A stretch of DNA of 64,000 bases from Betaproteobacteria bacterium. Its GTDB lineage: Bacteria; Pseudomonadota; Gammaproteobacteria; Burkholderiales; Casimicrobiaceae. Position numbers and translations under genes: made by a program. The notes under the pieces are model-generated. The model was given only the letters and a program-made list of their open reading frames with translations, was not told where the DNA came from and did no database searches. Location: NCBI GenBank assembly GCA_016192065.1, contig JACPUX010000003.1, positions 62,001 to 126,000 on the forward strand. Reading direction: 5' to 3'. How positions within the stretch are numbered: position 1 is the first letter of the stretch; every line of letters begins with the position of its first letter. Shown piece after piece: positions 29,772 through 37,850 of this stretch.

Positions 29772-30104
29772 CTATTTGATCTTGGAAAAGTGCTCGGCGA
29801 GGCTCGTGAGCTCGGGGTCGGTGTAACCCTTGGCATGCTGCTGCATGACCGTGCTCTTGATGCTGCCGCTCTTGAATCCCAGGAGCTTGGCGGTCAAGGC
29901 TTCGGCGCTCTGTCCCGCGAGGGGCAGGCCGACCCCCGTGGACTTGCCGTCGAAGCCGTGGCAAGCCGCGCAACTGGCGGCCATGAGCCGGATCTCCAAG
30001 TTGGCGGTTTGCGCACCGGTGTTGCCGGCAAGAACCGACAGTGTGAGCAAGGCGGCGGCACGGCGCGCTTGGCTGCCGCCGCAACCGACTTTAGGTCCGC
30101 TCAT
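29772..30104 (-). CDS. fccA: Flavocytochrome c sulfide dehydrogenase, cytochrome subunit
   Basis: A 110-residue small c-type cytochrome with a signal peptide and one heme-binding CAACH motif near residue 45. A Met (STVMQQH) toward the C-terminus can serve as the sixth ligand. GGAGGAGA before ATG 30104 sets the start. The gene is transcribed with fccB, and the pair forms the complete two-subunit enzyme. The mono-heme type is the shorter of the two known fccA forms. No sox or sqr genes are in view, so sulfide oxidation is the only sulfur step supported here. Confidence 0.88.
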   Translation of the reverse strand: MSGPKVGCGGSQARRAAALLTLSVLAGNTGAQTANLEIRLMAASCAACHGFDGKSTGVGLPLAGQSAEALTAKLLGFKSGSIKSTVMQQHAKGYTDPELTSLAEHFSKIK

Positions 30105-30278
30105 GGGTGGTCTCCTCCACACCGCCATGGGTTCGTGACGGCGGCATTTGTCGAACGCAAAGAGCGCACGCTACGCGCGCGCACTGACGGCGTCGATAAC
30201 CGAGAAGGGTTATGCGGGGGCAGAAAGTTGCGCCGAACCGAATTGGGGAGACGGCCACCAGTGACCCTCCGCGAAGAG

Positions 30279-30284
30279 TAGAAT
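30279..30284 (+). promoter_or_regulatory. -10-like TAGAAT upstream of queE
   Basis: TAGAAT lies 25 bases before the queE ATG in the divergent gap with fccA. The leader would be very short and no clear -35 hexamer is present. Confidence 0.3.
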
Positions 30285-30308
30285 GGCGCGCTCGCGCAAG
30301 GCTGGGCC

Positions 30309-30968
30309 ATGAACTACACCGTCAAAGAGATCTTTTCCACGCTGCAAGGTGAGGGTGCGCAAAGCGGGCGCGTGGCGGTGTTTTGCCGTTTTGCCGGTTG
30401 CAACCTTTGGTCCGGGCGTGAGCCAGATCGCGCCGCCGCCGTGTGCGCCTTCTGCGATACCGACTTCGTTGGCACCGACGGCCCGGGCGGGGGCAAGTTC
30501 GCCACCGCGTCGGAGCTCGCCGCGGCGATTGTGGATGCCTGGCCGGCACCGGGCCAGGGCCGGCCCTTGGTGGTGCTCACCGGTGGCGAGCCGCTCTTGC
30601 AAGTCGACGCCGAATTGATCGCCGCGCTGCACGAGCAGGGCTTCGAAATCGCCGTGGAAACCAACGGCACGCTGCCCGCTCCTCCTGGCCTCGACTGGAT
30701 CTGCGTGAGCCCCAAAGCCGGAGCGGAACTGCGCCTCACCTGCGGCGACGAGTTGAAGCTGGTGTATCCTCAAGCGGGATTGGAGCCTGCCGCCTTCGCA
30801 GGACTCGCGTTTCAGTACTTCTACTTGCAGCCTAAGGATGGCGATGCGGATGGCGATGTGGATGGCGAGGCGCGCCGAGCCAATACCCGCGCCGCGGTGG
30901 CCTATTGCCTCGCCCATCCGCTCTGGCGCCTGTCGGTGCAAACGCACAAGCTCATAGGCATTCCCTGA
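30309..30968 (+). CDS. queE: 7-carboxy-7-deazaguanine synthase QueE
   Basis: Radical-SAM enzyme converting 6-carboxytetrahydropterin to 7-carboxy-7-deazaguanine in queuosine biosynthesis. It has 219 residues. The cluster-binding cysteines are C31, C46 and C49, giving the CX14CX2C pattern known from the Burkholderia-type QueE instead of the usual CX3CX2C. FSTLQGEGAQSGR near residue 9, TGGEPLLQ and ETNGT are the other hallmarks. queD follows after 19 bases, so the two probably form one operon. fccA is divergent upstream. Confidence 0.95.
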   Translation: MNYTVKEIFSTLQGEGAQSGRVAVFCRFAGCNLWSGREPDRAAAVCAFCDTDFVGTDGPGGGKFATASELAAAIVDAWPAPGQGRPLVVLTGGEPLLQVDAELIAALHEQGFEIAVETNGTLPAPPGLDWICVSPKAGAELRLTCGDELKLVYPQAGLEPAAFAGLAFQYFYLQPKDGDADGDVDGEARRANTRAAVAYCLAHPLWRLSVQTHKLIGIP

Positions 30969-30987
30969 ACCCTTGCCCAACCAGACT

Positions 30988-31431
30988 ATGCTGACCATCA
31001 CCAAGCGCCTGGAATTCGACGCCGGGCACCGCATTCCCGACCATCGCAGCAAATGCCGCAGTTTGCATGGCCATCGTTATGTGCTGGAGATCACGCTCGA
31101 AGGCGAGCCGGTGAACGCCCCGGGGTGTTCCGACCACGGCATGTTGATGGACTTCACCGACGTCAAAGCGATCGCCATGGCCGAAGTGGTGGAGCCCTGG
31201 GACCACGCGTTCCTGGTCTATCGCGAGGATCGCGCCATCGTCGAGTTCCTGGCCACTCTGCCGGGGCACAACACCGTGCTCCTCGATCGCGTGCCTACGG
31301 TGGAGAACCTGGCGCAAATCGCCTTTGAAACCCTTGCGCCACACTACCAAAGCCGTTACGGTAACGCCTTGCGTCTGGCGCGCCTGCGCCTGTTCGAAAC
31401 GCCCAATGCCTGGGCCGAGGTGTGCGCCTAG
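30988..31431 (+). CDS. queD: 6-carboxy-5,6,7,8-tetrahydropterin synthase QueD
   Basis: Makes 6-carboxytetrahydropterin from dihydroneopterin triphosphate, the substrate of QueE. The 147-residue protein begins MLTITKRLEFDAGHR, with zinc-binding H14, H27 and H29 and the catalytic C23 in KCRSLHGHRY. The distal WDHAFLV and PTVENLA segments are conserved. The ATG at 30988 fits the family N-terminus; an upstream TTG would add five residues. It works directly with the preceding queE. Confidence 0.95.
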   Translation: MLTITKRLEFDAGHRIPDHRSKCRSLHGHRYVLEITLEGEPVNAPGCSDHGMLMDFTDVKAIAMAEVVEPWDHAFLVYREDRAIVEFLATLPGHNTVLLDRVPTVENLAQIAFETLAPHYQSRYGNALRLARLRLFETPNAWAEVCA

Positions 31432-31461
31432 GCTTCCAAGAACACGAAGAAGGAGCAGAGC

Positions 31462-31941
31462 ATGGTCGAGGACCTCAATCCCAGCGGAACTTTCGGCGCT
31501 GTCAACGCGCCCAGTGCCGGAGCGGTCAGCCCGGGGGCGGTTCAGTCCCTGCAAGGGACCCAGGGCTGGGTGCGGTTGGTGGGCATCCTGCTGTTCATCG
31601 GGGCGGCGTTCGCCGGGCTCGCCGCGGTGCTCATGTTCTTCGGCGGAGCCATGGGCAGCCATTTTTGGGGCCGTGCCGGGGGTGGCGCGATCGCGGCTTT
31701 GGGAGTCCCTTACATCCTGATGGCGGTGCTGTATGGGTTCATGGGCAACTTCCTGGTGAACTACGCTTCGGCCATCGCGCGGCTCGTGAAGAGCGGCCTG
31801 AACACCGATCTGGAGAGTGCCCTGGAGGCCCAGCGCAAGTTCTGGAAGCTCGCCGGCATTCTGGTATTGGTCATGCTGGCGGTGATGATCCTGGGCATTC
31901 TGGCCGCGATCGCCATTCCCATGATGATGGCCTTGCGCTGA
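31462..31941 (+). CDS. Small membrane protein, DUF5362-like
   Basis: A 159-residue protein with a hydrophilic Gly/Ala/Pro-rich N-terminus (about 1-30) and three hydrophobic segments (about 35-60, 72-98 and 128-155). The GTQGWVRLVGILLFIG entry into the first helix and the LKSGLNTDLESALEAQRKFWK loop resemble the DUF5362 family, whose role is unknown. AAGGAG precedes ATG 31462. It lies 30 bases after queD and may be co-transcribed, but no link to queuosine is implied. Confidence 0.7.
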   Translation: MVEDLNPSGTFGAVNAPSAGAVSPGAVQSLQGTQGWVRLVGILLFIGAAFAGLAAVLMFFGGAMGSHFWGRAGGGAIAALGVPYILMAVLYGFMGNFLVNYASAIARLVKSGLNTDLESALEAQRKFWKLAGILVLVMLAVMILGILAAIAIPMMMALR

Positions 31942-32078
31942 GCCGGCACGGATCGAGACCGTCACCCCTGATGTCGAGGTCCGGGAACTTGCTCCAGTCG
32001 ACCAGACCGCCGCAGGCGGGTGTCCAGGTCGTGGAACGCCCCGGAATCAGGCGTTCGCCGGACCGACGAAGGGAGTAC

Positions 32079-32106
32079 TTGCGGCGGCTGGCTCGGCGCG
32101 TATAAT
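32079..32106 (+). promoter_or_regulatory. Candidate promoter for the decarboxylase gene
   Basis: TTGCGG (32079-32084) and a perfect TATAAT (32101-32106) are 16 bases apart, about 115 bases before the decarboxylase ATG. The long leader contains no obvious hairpin. Confidence 0.45.
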
Positions 32107-32219
32107 CCGCCCCTTCCATCACGGGCAGATCGCCGTCCGGCGTGGGTTTCGGCAAATCGCGGCGGGTGCCCGAGGTTGCTCGCGCAAGCCGCTCTCTTGA
32201 CCAGCATTGAGGCCACGGC

Positions 32220-34475
32220 ATGAAATTCCGCTTTCCGATTTTTATCATCGACGAGGATTTCCGTTCCGAGAACACCAGCGGTCTGGGGATTCGCGCGCTG
32301 GCGCAGGCGATCGAAGCCGAGGGTATGGAGGTGCTGGGGGTCACGAGCTACGGCGACCTGTCGCAGTTCGCCCAACAGCAAAGCCGCGCTTCGGCGTTTA
32401 TTCTGTCGGTGGACGACGAGGAACTGGGGACCGGCTCGTCCGATGAAGTGGAAGTCGCATTGCGCAGCCTGCGGGCGTTCATTTCCGAGATCCGCCGTCG
32501 CAACGCCGAAATTCCCATCTATCTCTATGGCGAAACGCGCACCTCGCGCCACATACCCAACGACGTGCTGCGCGAGCTGCATGGCTTCATCCACATGTTC
32601 GAGGATACCCCGGAGTTCGTGGCACGGCACATCATCCGCGAGGCCCGCTCCTACCTCGACAGCCTGGCGCCGCCGTTTTTCAGGGCGCTGACGCACTACG
32701 CGGGCGACGGCTCCTACTCCTGGCATTGCCCGGGACACTCCGGCGGCGTTGCTTTTCTAAAAAGCCCGGTGGGCCAGATGTTTCATCAGTTCTTCGGCGA
32801 GAACATGCTACGCGCCGATGTCTGCAACGCGGTCGAGGAATTGGGGCAGCTCCTGGATCACACCGGACCGGTGGCGGCTTCGGAGCGGAACGGGGCGCGC
32901 ATTTTCGGCGCCGACCATTGCTTCTTCGTCACCAACGGCACCTCGACCTCCAACAAGATGGTCTGGCACGCCAATGTCGCGCCCAACGACATCGTAGTGG
33001 TGGACCGCAACTGCCACAAATCGATCCTGCACGCCATTACCATGACCGGCGCGATCCCGGTCTTCCTCACGCCAAAGCGCAACCACCTGGGCATCATCGG
33101 CCCGATCCCGCTGGAAGAATTCCGGCCCGAGAACATCGCCCGGAAGATCGCCGCCAATCCTTTCGCTCGCGAGGTGATGAATCAGCGCCCGCGTATCCTG
33201 ACGATCACCCAAAGCACCTACGACGGCGTGCTCTATAACGTGGAGATGCTCAAGGAAACCCTGAACGGCAGCATCGAGACCCTGCATTTCGACGAAGCCT
33301 GGCTGCCGCATGCGACCTTCCACGATTTCTATCGCAACATGCACGCCATCGGCAAAGATCGGCCGCGGCCCAAGGATGCGATGATTTTCGCCACCCATTC
33401 GGTGCACAAGTTGCTGGCGGGGCTGTCGCAGGCGTCCCAGATTCTGGTGCAGGAGTCGGAGACTCGCAAACTCGATCGCCATCTGTTCAACGAGGCGTAT
33501 CTAATGCATACCTCGACCTCGCCGCAGTACGCGATCATCGCTTCCTGCGACGTCGCTGCGGCGATGATGGAGCCGCCAGGAGGTACCGCGCTGGTGGAAG
33601 AGTCGATCATGGAAGCGCTCGATTTCCGCCGCGCCATGCGCAAGGTGGACGAGGAGTGGGGCGCCGATTGGTGGTTCAAGGTCTGGGGGCCGGACGTCCT
33701 GGCGGAAGAAGGCATCGGTTCGCGCGAGGACTGGATGCTGCGCGCCAAGGATAAGTGGCACGGCTTCGGCAACCTTGCTTCCGGCTTCAACATGCTCGAC
33801 CCGATCAAGGCCACGGTGATCACCCCGGGACTCGACGTTTCCGGCAAATTCGCCAAGACCGGCATACCGGCCTCGATCGTCACCAAATACCTCGCCGAAC
33901 ATGGCGTGATCGTCGAAAAGACCGGGCTCTATTCCTTCTTCATCATGTTCACCATCGGCATCACCAAGGGACGCTGGAACACCCTGGTGGCCGCGCTGCA
34001 ACAGTTCAAGGACGATCACGACAAGAACCAGCCGCTGTGGCGAGTGCTGCCCGAGTTCTGCCAGAGCCACCCCCGTTACGAACGGGTCGGTTTGCGCGAC
34101 TTGTGCGACCAGATCCACGAAATGTACCGCAGCAACGATGTGGCGCGCGTGACCACGGAGATGTACCTGTCCGACATCCAGCCGGCCATGAAGCCTTCCG
34201 ATGCCTTCGCCTGCATGGCGCACCGCGACATCGACCGGGTGGAGATCGACCAGCTCGAGGGGCGCATCACCAGCGTGCTGCTGACCCCCTACCCGCCGGG
34301 TATACCGCTCTTGATTCCGGGTGAGCGTTTCAACAAAATGATCATCGAATACTTACGGTTTGCGCGCAGCTTCAACGAGCGCTTTCCCGGCTTCGAGACC
34401 GATATCCACGGCCTGGTCGAGGACGAATCGCCGAACGGAACGCGCTACTACGTCGATTGCGTGAAGCAACGCTGA
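32220..34475 (+). CDS. Orn/Lys/Arg decarboxylase, fold type I (arginine/lysine type)
   Basis: A 751-residue PLP enzyme. The N-terminal ~130 residues form the receiver-like wing domain of this family. The PLP core has the PGHSGGVAFLKSPVG segment, VTNGTSTSNK, FDEAWLPHA and ATHSVHKLLAGLSQAS, with the Schiff-base Lys in SVHK near residue 395. The C-terminal domain carries LTPYPPGIPLLIPGE. The size fits biodegradative arginine, lysine or ornithine decarboxylases, which make agmatine, cadaverine or putrescine and consume protons. The exact substrate is not decided by sequence alone. No antiporter or regulator gene is adjacent. Confidence 0.92.
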   Translation: MKFRFPIFIIDEDFRSENTSGLGIRALAQAIEAEGMEVLGVTSYGDLSQFAQQQSRASAFILSVDDEELGTGSSDEVEVALRSLRAFISEIRRRNAEIPIYLYGETRTSRHIPNDVLRELHGFIHMFEDTPEFVARHIIREARSYLDSLAPPFFRALTHYAGDGSYSWHCPGHSGGVAFLKSPVGQMFHQFFGENMLRADVCNAVEELGQLLDHTGPVAASERNGARIFGADHCFFVTNGTSTSNKMVWHANVAPNDIVVVDRNCHKSILHAITMTGAIPVFLTPKRNHLGIIGPIPLEEFRPENIARKIAANPFAREVMNQRPRILTITQSTYDGVLYNVEMLKETLNGSIETLHFDEAWLPHATFHDFYRNMHAIGKDRPRPKDAMIFATHSVHKLLAGLSQASQILVQESETRKLDRHLFNEAYLMHTSTSPQYAIIASCDVAAAMMEPPGGTALVEESIMEALDFRRAMRKVDEEWGADWWFKVWGPDVLAEEGIGSREDWMLRAKDKWHGFGNLASGFNMLDPIKATVITPGLDVSGKFAKTGIPASIVTKYLAEHGVIVEKTGLYSFFIMFTIGITKGRWNTLVAALQQFKDDHDKNQPLWRVLPEFCQSHPRYERVGLRDLCDQIHEMYRSNDVARVTTEMYLSDIQPAMKPSDAFACMAHRDIDRVEIDQLEGRITSVLLTPYPPGIPLLIPGERFNKMIIEYLRFARSFNERFPGFETDIHGLVEDESPNGTRYYVDCVKQR

Positions 34476-34487
34476 CCAGAGTCTTCA

Positions 34488-34547
34488 CACCGGCGAGGAC
34501 CGGTGCCCAATTCGGTGGCGTCTCAGGATTCCGGCTTTTGCCGGAAT
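34488..34547 (+). terminator. Two hairpins after the decarboxylase gene
   Basis: CACCGG / CCGGTG with a six-base loop lies at 34488-34505. ATTCCGGC-tttt-GCCGGAAT lies at 34528-34547 within GGATTCCGGC...GCCGGAATGACG, a repeat type common between proteobacterial genes. They separate convergent stops at 34475 and 34618 and likely terminate transcription both ways. Confidence 0.6.
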
Positions 34548-34617
34548 GACGAATCCTCATCCAATCGGCGCCGCCCGAAACGTTGCGGTCGGGTACCGCG
34601 GCACCGGGTTTCGTTTC

Positions 34618-36459
34618 TCAGTTGGCGGGCGGGCCGGAATTCGCCGCGCCTTGCGCCTTGGCCGGATGCGCCAGGCTGCCTTCGATCAGCCGGTCCAACA
34701 TCTCCAAGGGCGGCGGGTTGGCCATATCCAGGAAGTCTTCGGGAATGTTCAGACCCTTTTCCCGCCAGCGCTTGGTTGCCCCACGGTCCCGCGCGGCGCG
34801 GAAACCATGCTCGCCGGCCAAACGCTGTAACTCGGAGTCCTCGCGCAAGAGCCGGCCGGCTCGCTCGGCGGGTTCGCTGAGCGCCACCCACACGCGCTTG
34901 GCGAAGATTCCCGGACGCGGGTAGAGCAGGAGCCTTTCGGTGGCGGCGAACTCGCCGCGCAGCCAGCGCCCGACGAACTCCGCTTCGTCCACCAACACCA
35001 GCGGCAACGCTCCTGGACCTAGTTCCAGATAATCGTTGAAAACGTCCACGCTGGTGGCCTGCCGTACGCCCTGATGGGCGAAGAGCGGCTTGAGTTTGGG
35101 CACACTGCGGGCGACTTCCTCGTCTTCGTCGGGGACATCGTCGCCGTTGGCGAGAAATGCCTGTAAGGCGATATAAGAGGCGGCGCTGGAGGACTTGCGC
35201 GGATCGGCGGTGGTCACGCGGATCGGCTGGCTGGAGGGAAAGCGCTCGGCCCCTGGCAACGAGATCCAGCGGCGTCCCTCGAGCATCCACTCATCGAGGC
35301 GCCGCAGATTAATGCTCCAAAAGCCTTCGGCCTCGCGCGCGACCATGCCGGATGGTGCCAACACCTCGACGACTCGTTGCCAGGAGGCCAGTACCAGGGG
35401 CGAGTGGAAGGGCGTGAAGCTACGTCGCGCCGCCGTCTTCTCGGCGATATGCGCCGCCAGCGAGGCGCCGGTGACAAAAGCGAAGCCATGGACCTTGGGA
35501 TCAAGCTTGGCGGGAATCTCGCGCGAGGGCACCACCTGCACGGCAAGTTCCACCCCCAATGCTTTGAGGCGTTCGAGCACCCGGGGGTCGCGAAAGAAGG
35601 CTTCGCTGTCCACGCCAATGATTCCTTCGAGCGCGCTGGCCGCCATCCGCGGCGTTGCCGCGGCGCTCGCGAGCGTGGGGGGCGGCGCCGGCGCGGCGCT
35701 GGCGGCGAGCGCCGCCGCTGGTCTTGCGGTGAAATAGAAGTCCCCGGTGAGCGAGGACGATTCCCAGGGCATTTGCTGATCGCCGGTGCTTCGCGCCACA
35801 TTGACACGCACTTGCTTGAACAGGTCTTCGACCTTGAGGCCGGGCATTGCCATGGCCTGCACGAGCGCACCGGTGTAGATGCCGTGGTCGCCTTCGCCGT
35901 CGAGCGCCACCCGCCCCGGTGCCGTCGCGTAGGCGATCAGCGTACCCTTGGGTGCGTCCATCTGCGCCAGACCGCCGCTGCTGCCGCGAAAGCTGCGCTC
36001 AAAGGGGTTGTTGCGGCAGGCGTCGAGGATGACGATGTTGAGCGCGCTGCCCGAAGCCTGGAACTGTTCGAGCAGCACATCGACATCCACCGATTCGCTG
36101 CGCACCGAGCCTTCATTGGTGATTCTCGCGTCCACCGGCACCAAATAGTTCTTGCCGCGTAACTGCACACCGTGGCCGGCGTAGTAAAAGAGCGCCACCA
36201 CCTCTGGGCCCAGGCGTTGGCCGAAGGTGGTGATGGCGCGATGGAACTCCTTCTGACTGAGGTTGATGTGCGTATCAACCTCGAAGCCCAAGCGCCGCAA
36301 CTGCTCGGCCACGGCGCGGGCATCGTTGGCCGGGTTCTTCAGGGGCGCGGCGGCATACGTGGCATTGCCCACCACCAGCGCGATGCGGCTTTCGGTCGCC
36401 GCGGCAGCGCCGGTGACCACCAGCAGGATCAGCAGGATTGCGGCATACAGCGGTTTCAT
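34618..36459 (-). CDS. Secreted caspase-like (C14) protein fused to a solute-binding-protein-like domain
   Basis: A 613-residue protein starting at ATG 36459, where a signal peptide begins (MKPLYAAILLILLVVTG). The metacaspase-type domain covers about residues 22-240 with the catalytic His in YYAGHGVQ (H96) and Cys in ILDACRNNPF (C148). A proline/alanine linker (about 245-275) leads to a second domain (about 279-555) that resembles type 2 periplasmic binding proteins, with IIGVDSEAFF at its start and TTADPRKSSS at about 416-425. This combination is unusual. Cleavage substrate and ligand are unknown. The gene is divergent from aroG. Caspase assignment is firm, the second domain is moderate. Confidence 0.85.
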   Translation of the reverse strand: MKPLYAAILLILLVVTGAAAATESRIALVVGNATYAAAPLKNPANDARAVAEQLRRLGFEVDTHINLSQKEFHRAITTFGQRLGPEVVALFYYAGHGVQLRGKNYLVPVDARITNEGSVRSESVDVDVLLEQFQASGSALNIVILDACRNNPFERSFRGSSGGLAQMDAPKGTLIAYATAPGRVALDGEGDHGIYTGALVQAMAMPGLKVEDLFKQVRVNVARSTGDQQMPWESSSLTGDFYFTARPAAALAASAAPAPPPTLASAAATPRMAASALEGIIGVDSEAFFRDPRVLERLKALGVELAVQVVPSREIPAKLDPKVHGFAFVTGASLAAHIAEKTAARRSFTPFHSPLVLASWQRVVEVLAPSGMVAREAEGFWSINLRRLDEWMLEGRRWISLPGAERFPSSQPIRVTTADPRKSSSAASYIALQAFLANGDDVPDEDEEVARSVPKLKPLFAHQGVRQATSVDVFNDYLELGPGALPLVLVDEAEFVGRWLRGEFAATERLLLYPRPGIFAKRVWVALSEPAERAGRLLREDSELQRLAGEHGFRAARDRGATKRWREKGLNIPEDFLDMANPPPLEMLDRLIEGSLAHPAKAQGAANSGPPAN

Positions 36460-36675
36460 CGTTCCATCCCCACGCCCGGCTCGCCAGCCCGCGCCTCCGT
36501 CACGGCGTCGGGTCGGTTTTCCAGCGGGCCGCTGGCGCACTTCAGTTTGTCGGCCCAGGCGCAGAGTATCCGCGCCGCAACCGGCCGCGTCAAACCGCGG
36601 CCAGGCGAAGTCCCCGAGCGCGAGGTGGTCGAAGTGCAGAGCGGCTGGGGTGCCCGGGGGAGGCGCGGTTCGCGG

Positions 36676-36681
36676 TATAAT
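36676..36681 (+). promoter_or_regulatory. -10 TATAAT upstream of aroG
   Basis: A perfect TATAAT lies 45 bases before the DAHP synthase ATG in the divergent gap. No TTGACA-like box is visible at the expected position. Confidence 0.45.
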
Positions 36682-36725
36682 GCGCTTTGTCCGATACGCC
36701 CTAGCCGCTTTCCTGAGTCAATCCC

Positions 36726-37808
36726 ATGAATGATCCGCGCCTCGACAACCTCAACGTCACGCTCGAACAGCCCATACTCACGCCTGATGCGCTGAAAGAA
36801 CTCTTTCCGATGAGCGGGCCCGCCAGCGAAACCGTGCTGCGCGCCAGAGAAACCATTCGCGCCATATTCGATCGACGCGACCCCAGGCTGATCGTGGTCG
36901 TCGGGCCCTGTTCGATCCACGACCCCGAGGCTGCCCTCGACTACGCCGAACGTCTCAGAAGGCTGGCTGGTGAAGTTGGGGACACGCTCTACCTGGTCAT
37001 GCGGGTGTACTTCGAAAAACCACGTAGCACCACCGGCTGGAAAGGTCTCATCAACGACCCCTATCTCGACGACAGTTTTCAGGTTGAAGTCGGGCTCAAG
37101 AAAGCGCGTGAGTTGCTGCTCAGGATCAACGGCATGGGCCTGCCTTGCGGTACCGAGGCGCTCGACCCGATCACGCCGCAGTATCTCTCCGACCTCGTGA
37201 GCTGGGCGGCGATAGGCGCGCGCACCACCGAATCGCAAACTCATCGCGAATTGGCCAGCGGCCTGTCCATGCCCGTGGGCATTAAAAACGGCACCGACGG
37301 CAGCCTCACCGTGGCCATGAACGCTCTGGTGGCGATTTCCACGCCCCACAGCTTTCTGGGGATCGATGAGCAGGGCCGCTGCGCGGTGATCAACACGCGG
37401 GGCAATCGCTTCGGCCACGTGGTGCTGCGTGGCGGCGCCAAGCCGAACTACGACACCGTCTCGGTGGCGCTGTGCGAGCGTGCGCTAGGCGAGCGGGGAC
37501 TGGCGCAGAACATCATGATCGATTGCAGCCACGGCAATTCCAACAAAGACCCTAGCCTCCAGCCCCTGGTGCTCACCGACTGCATGCATCAAATCATCGA
37601 CGGCAACCGCTCGATCATGGGCGTCATGATCGAGAGCAATCTCGAAGCGGGCAACCAGCCCATCCCGAAGGATCTTTCGCAACTGAAATACGGCGTTTCC
37701 GTGACCGATGCCTGCATCGATTGGCAGACTACCGCCGAACTTCTGCACAAGACCGCGAACAAGCTGCGGGGGCCGCTGAGGGAACGCGGCGCAATGGGAA
37801 GAGACTAG
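36726..37808 (+). CDS. aroG: 3-deoxy-7-phosphoheptulonate (DAHP) synthase, type I
   Basis: Condenses phosphoenolpyruvate and erythrose 4-phosphate, the entry step of the shikimate pathway for aromatic amino acids. It has 360 residues. The type I AroF/G/H signatures are clear: VVGPCSIHD (about 58-66), MRVYFEKPRST, KGLINDP, GARTTESQTHRELASGLS, GIKNGTDG, and DCSHGNSNK. The feedback amino acid (Phe, Tyr or Trp) cannot be decided, so aroG is used in the generic sense. Its TAG stop lies in a CTAG-rich tract shared with the convergent gene. Confidence 0.94.
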   Translation: MNDPRLDNLNVTLEQPILTPDALKELFPMSGPASETVLRARETIRAIFDRRDPRLIVVVGPCSIHDPEAALDYAERLRRLAGEVGDTLYLVMRVYFEKPRSTTGWKGLINDPYLDDSFQVEVGLKKARELLLRINGMGLPCGTEALDPITPQYLSDLVSWAAIGARTTESQTHRELASGLSMPVGIKNGTDGSLTVAMNALVAISTPHSFLGIDEQGRCAVINTRGNRFGHVVLRGGAKPNYDTVSVALCERALGERGLAQNIMIDCSHGNSNKDPSLQPLVLTDCMHQIIDGNRSIMGVMIESNLEAGNQPIPKDLSQLKYGVSVTDACIDWQTTAELLHKTANKLRGPLRERGAMGRD

Positions 37809-37850
37809 TTGCAAGAGACTAGTTTCTAGACACTAGTTTCTAGTTTCTAG
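37801..37850. repeat. CTAG-rich tract at convergent gene ends
   Basis: Six CTAG tetramers occur in 50 bases, arranged as repeats of ACTAGTTTCTAG and GAGACTAGTT. The tract provides the TAG stops of both aroG and the convergent isochorismatase-NUDIX gene. CTAG is usually rare in bacterial DNA, which makes the cluster stand out. Confidence 0.6.

Noticed and set aside
28501-30084. fccB read as a 527-residue protein
   Set aside because: The extra N-terminus is fccA read in another frame. The Tat signal at 29760 marks the true start.
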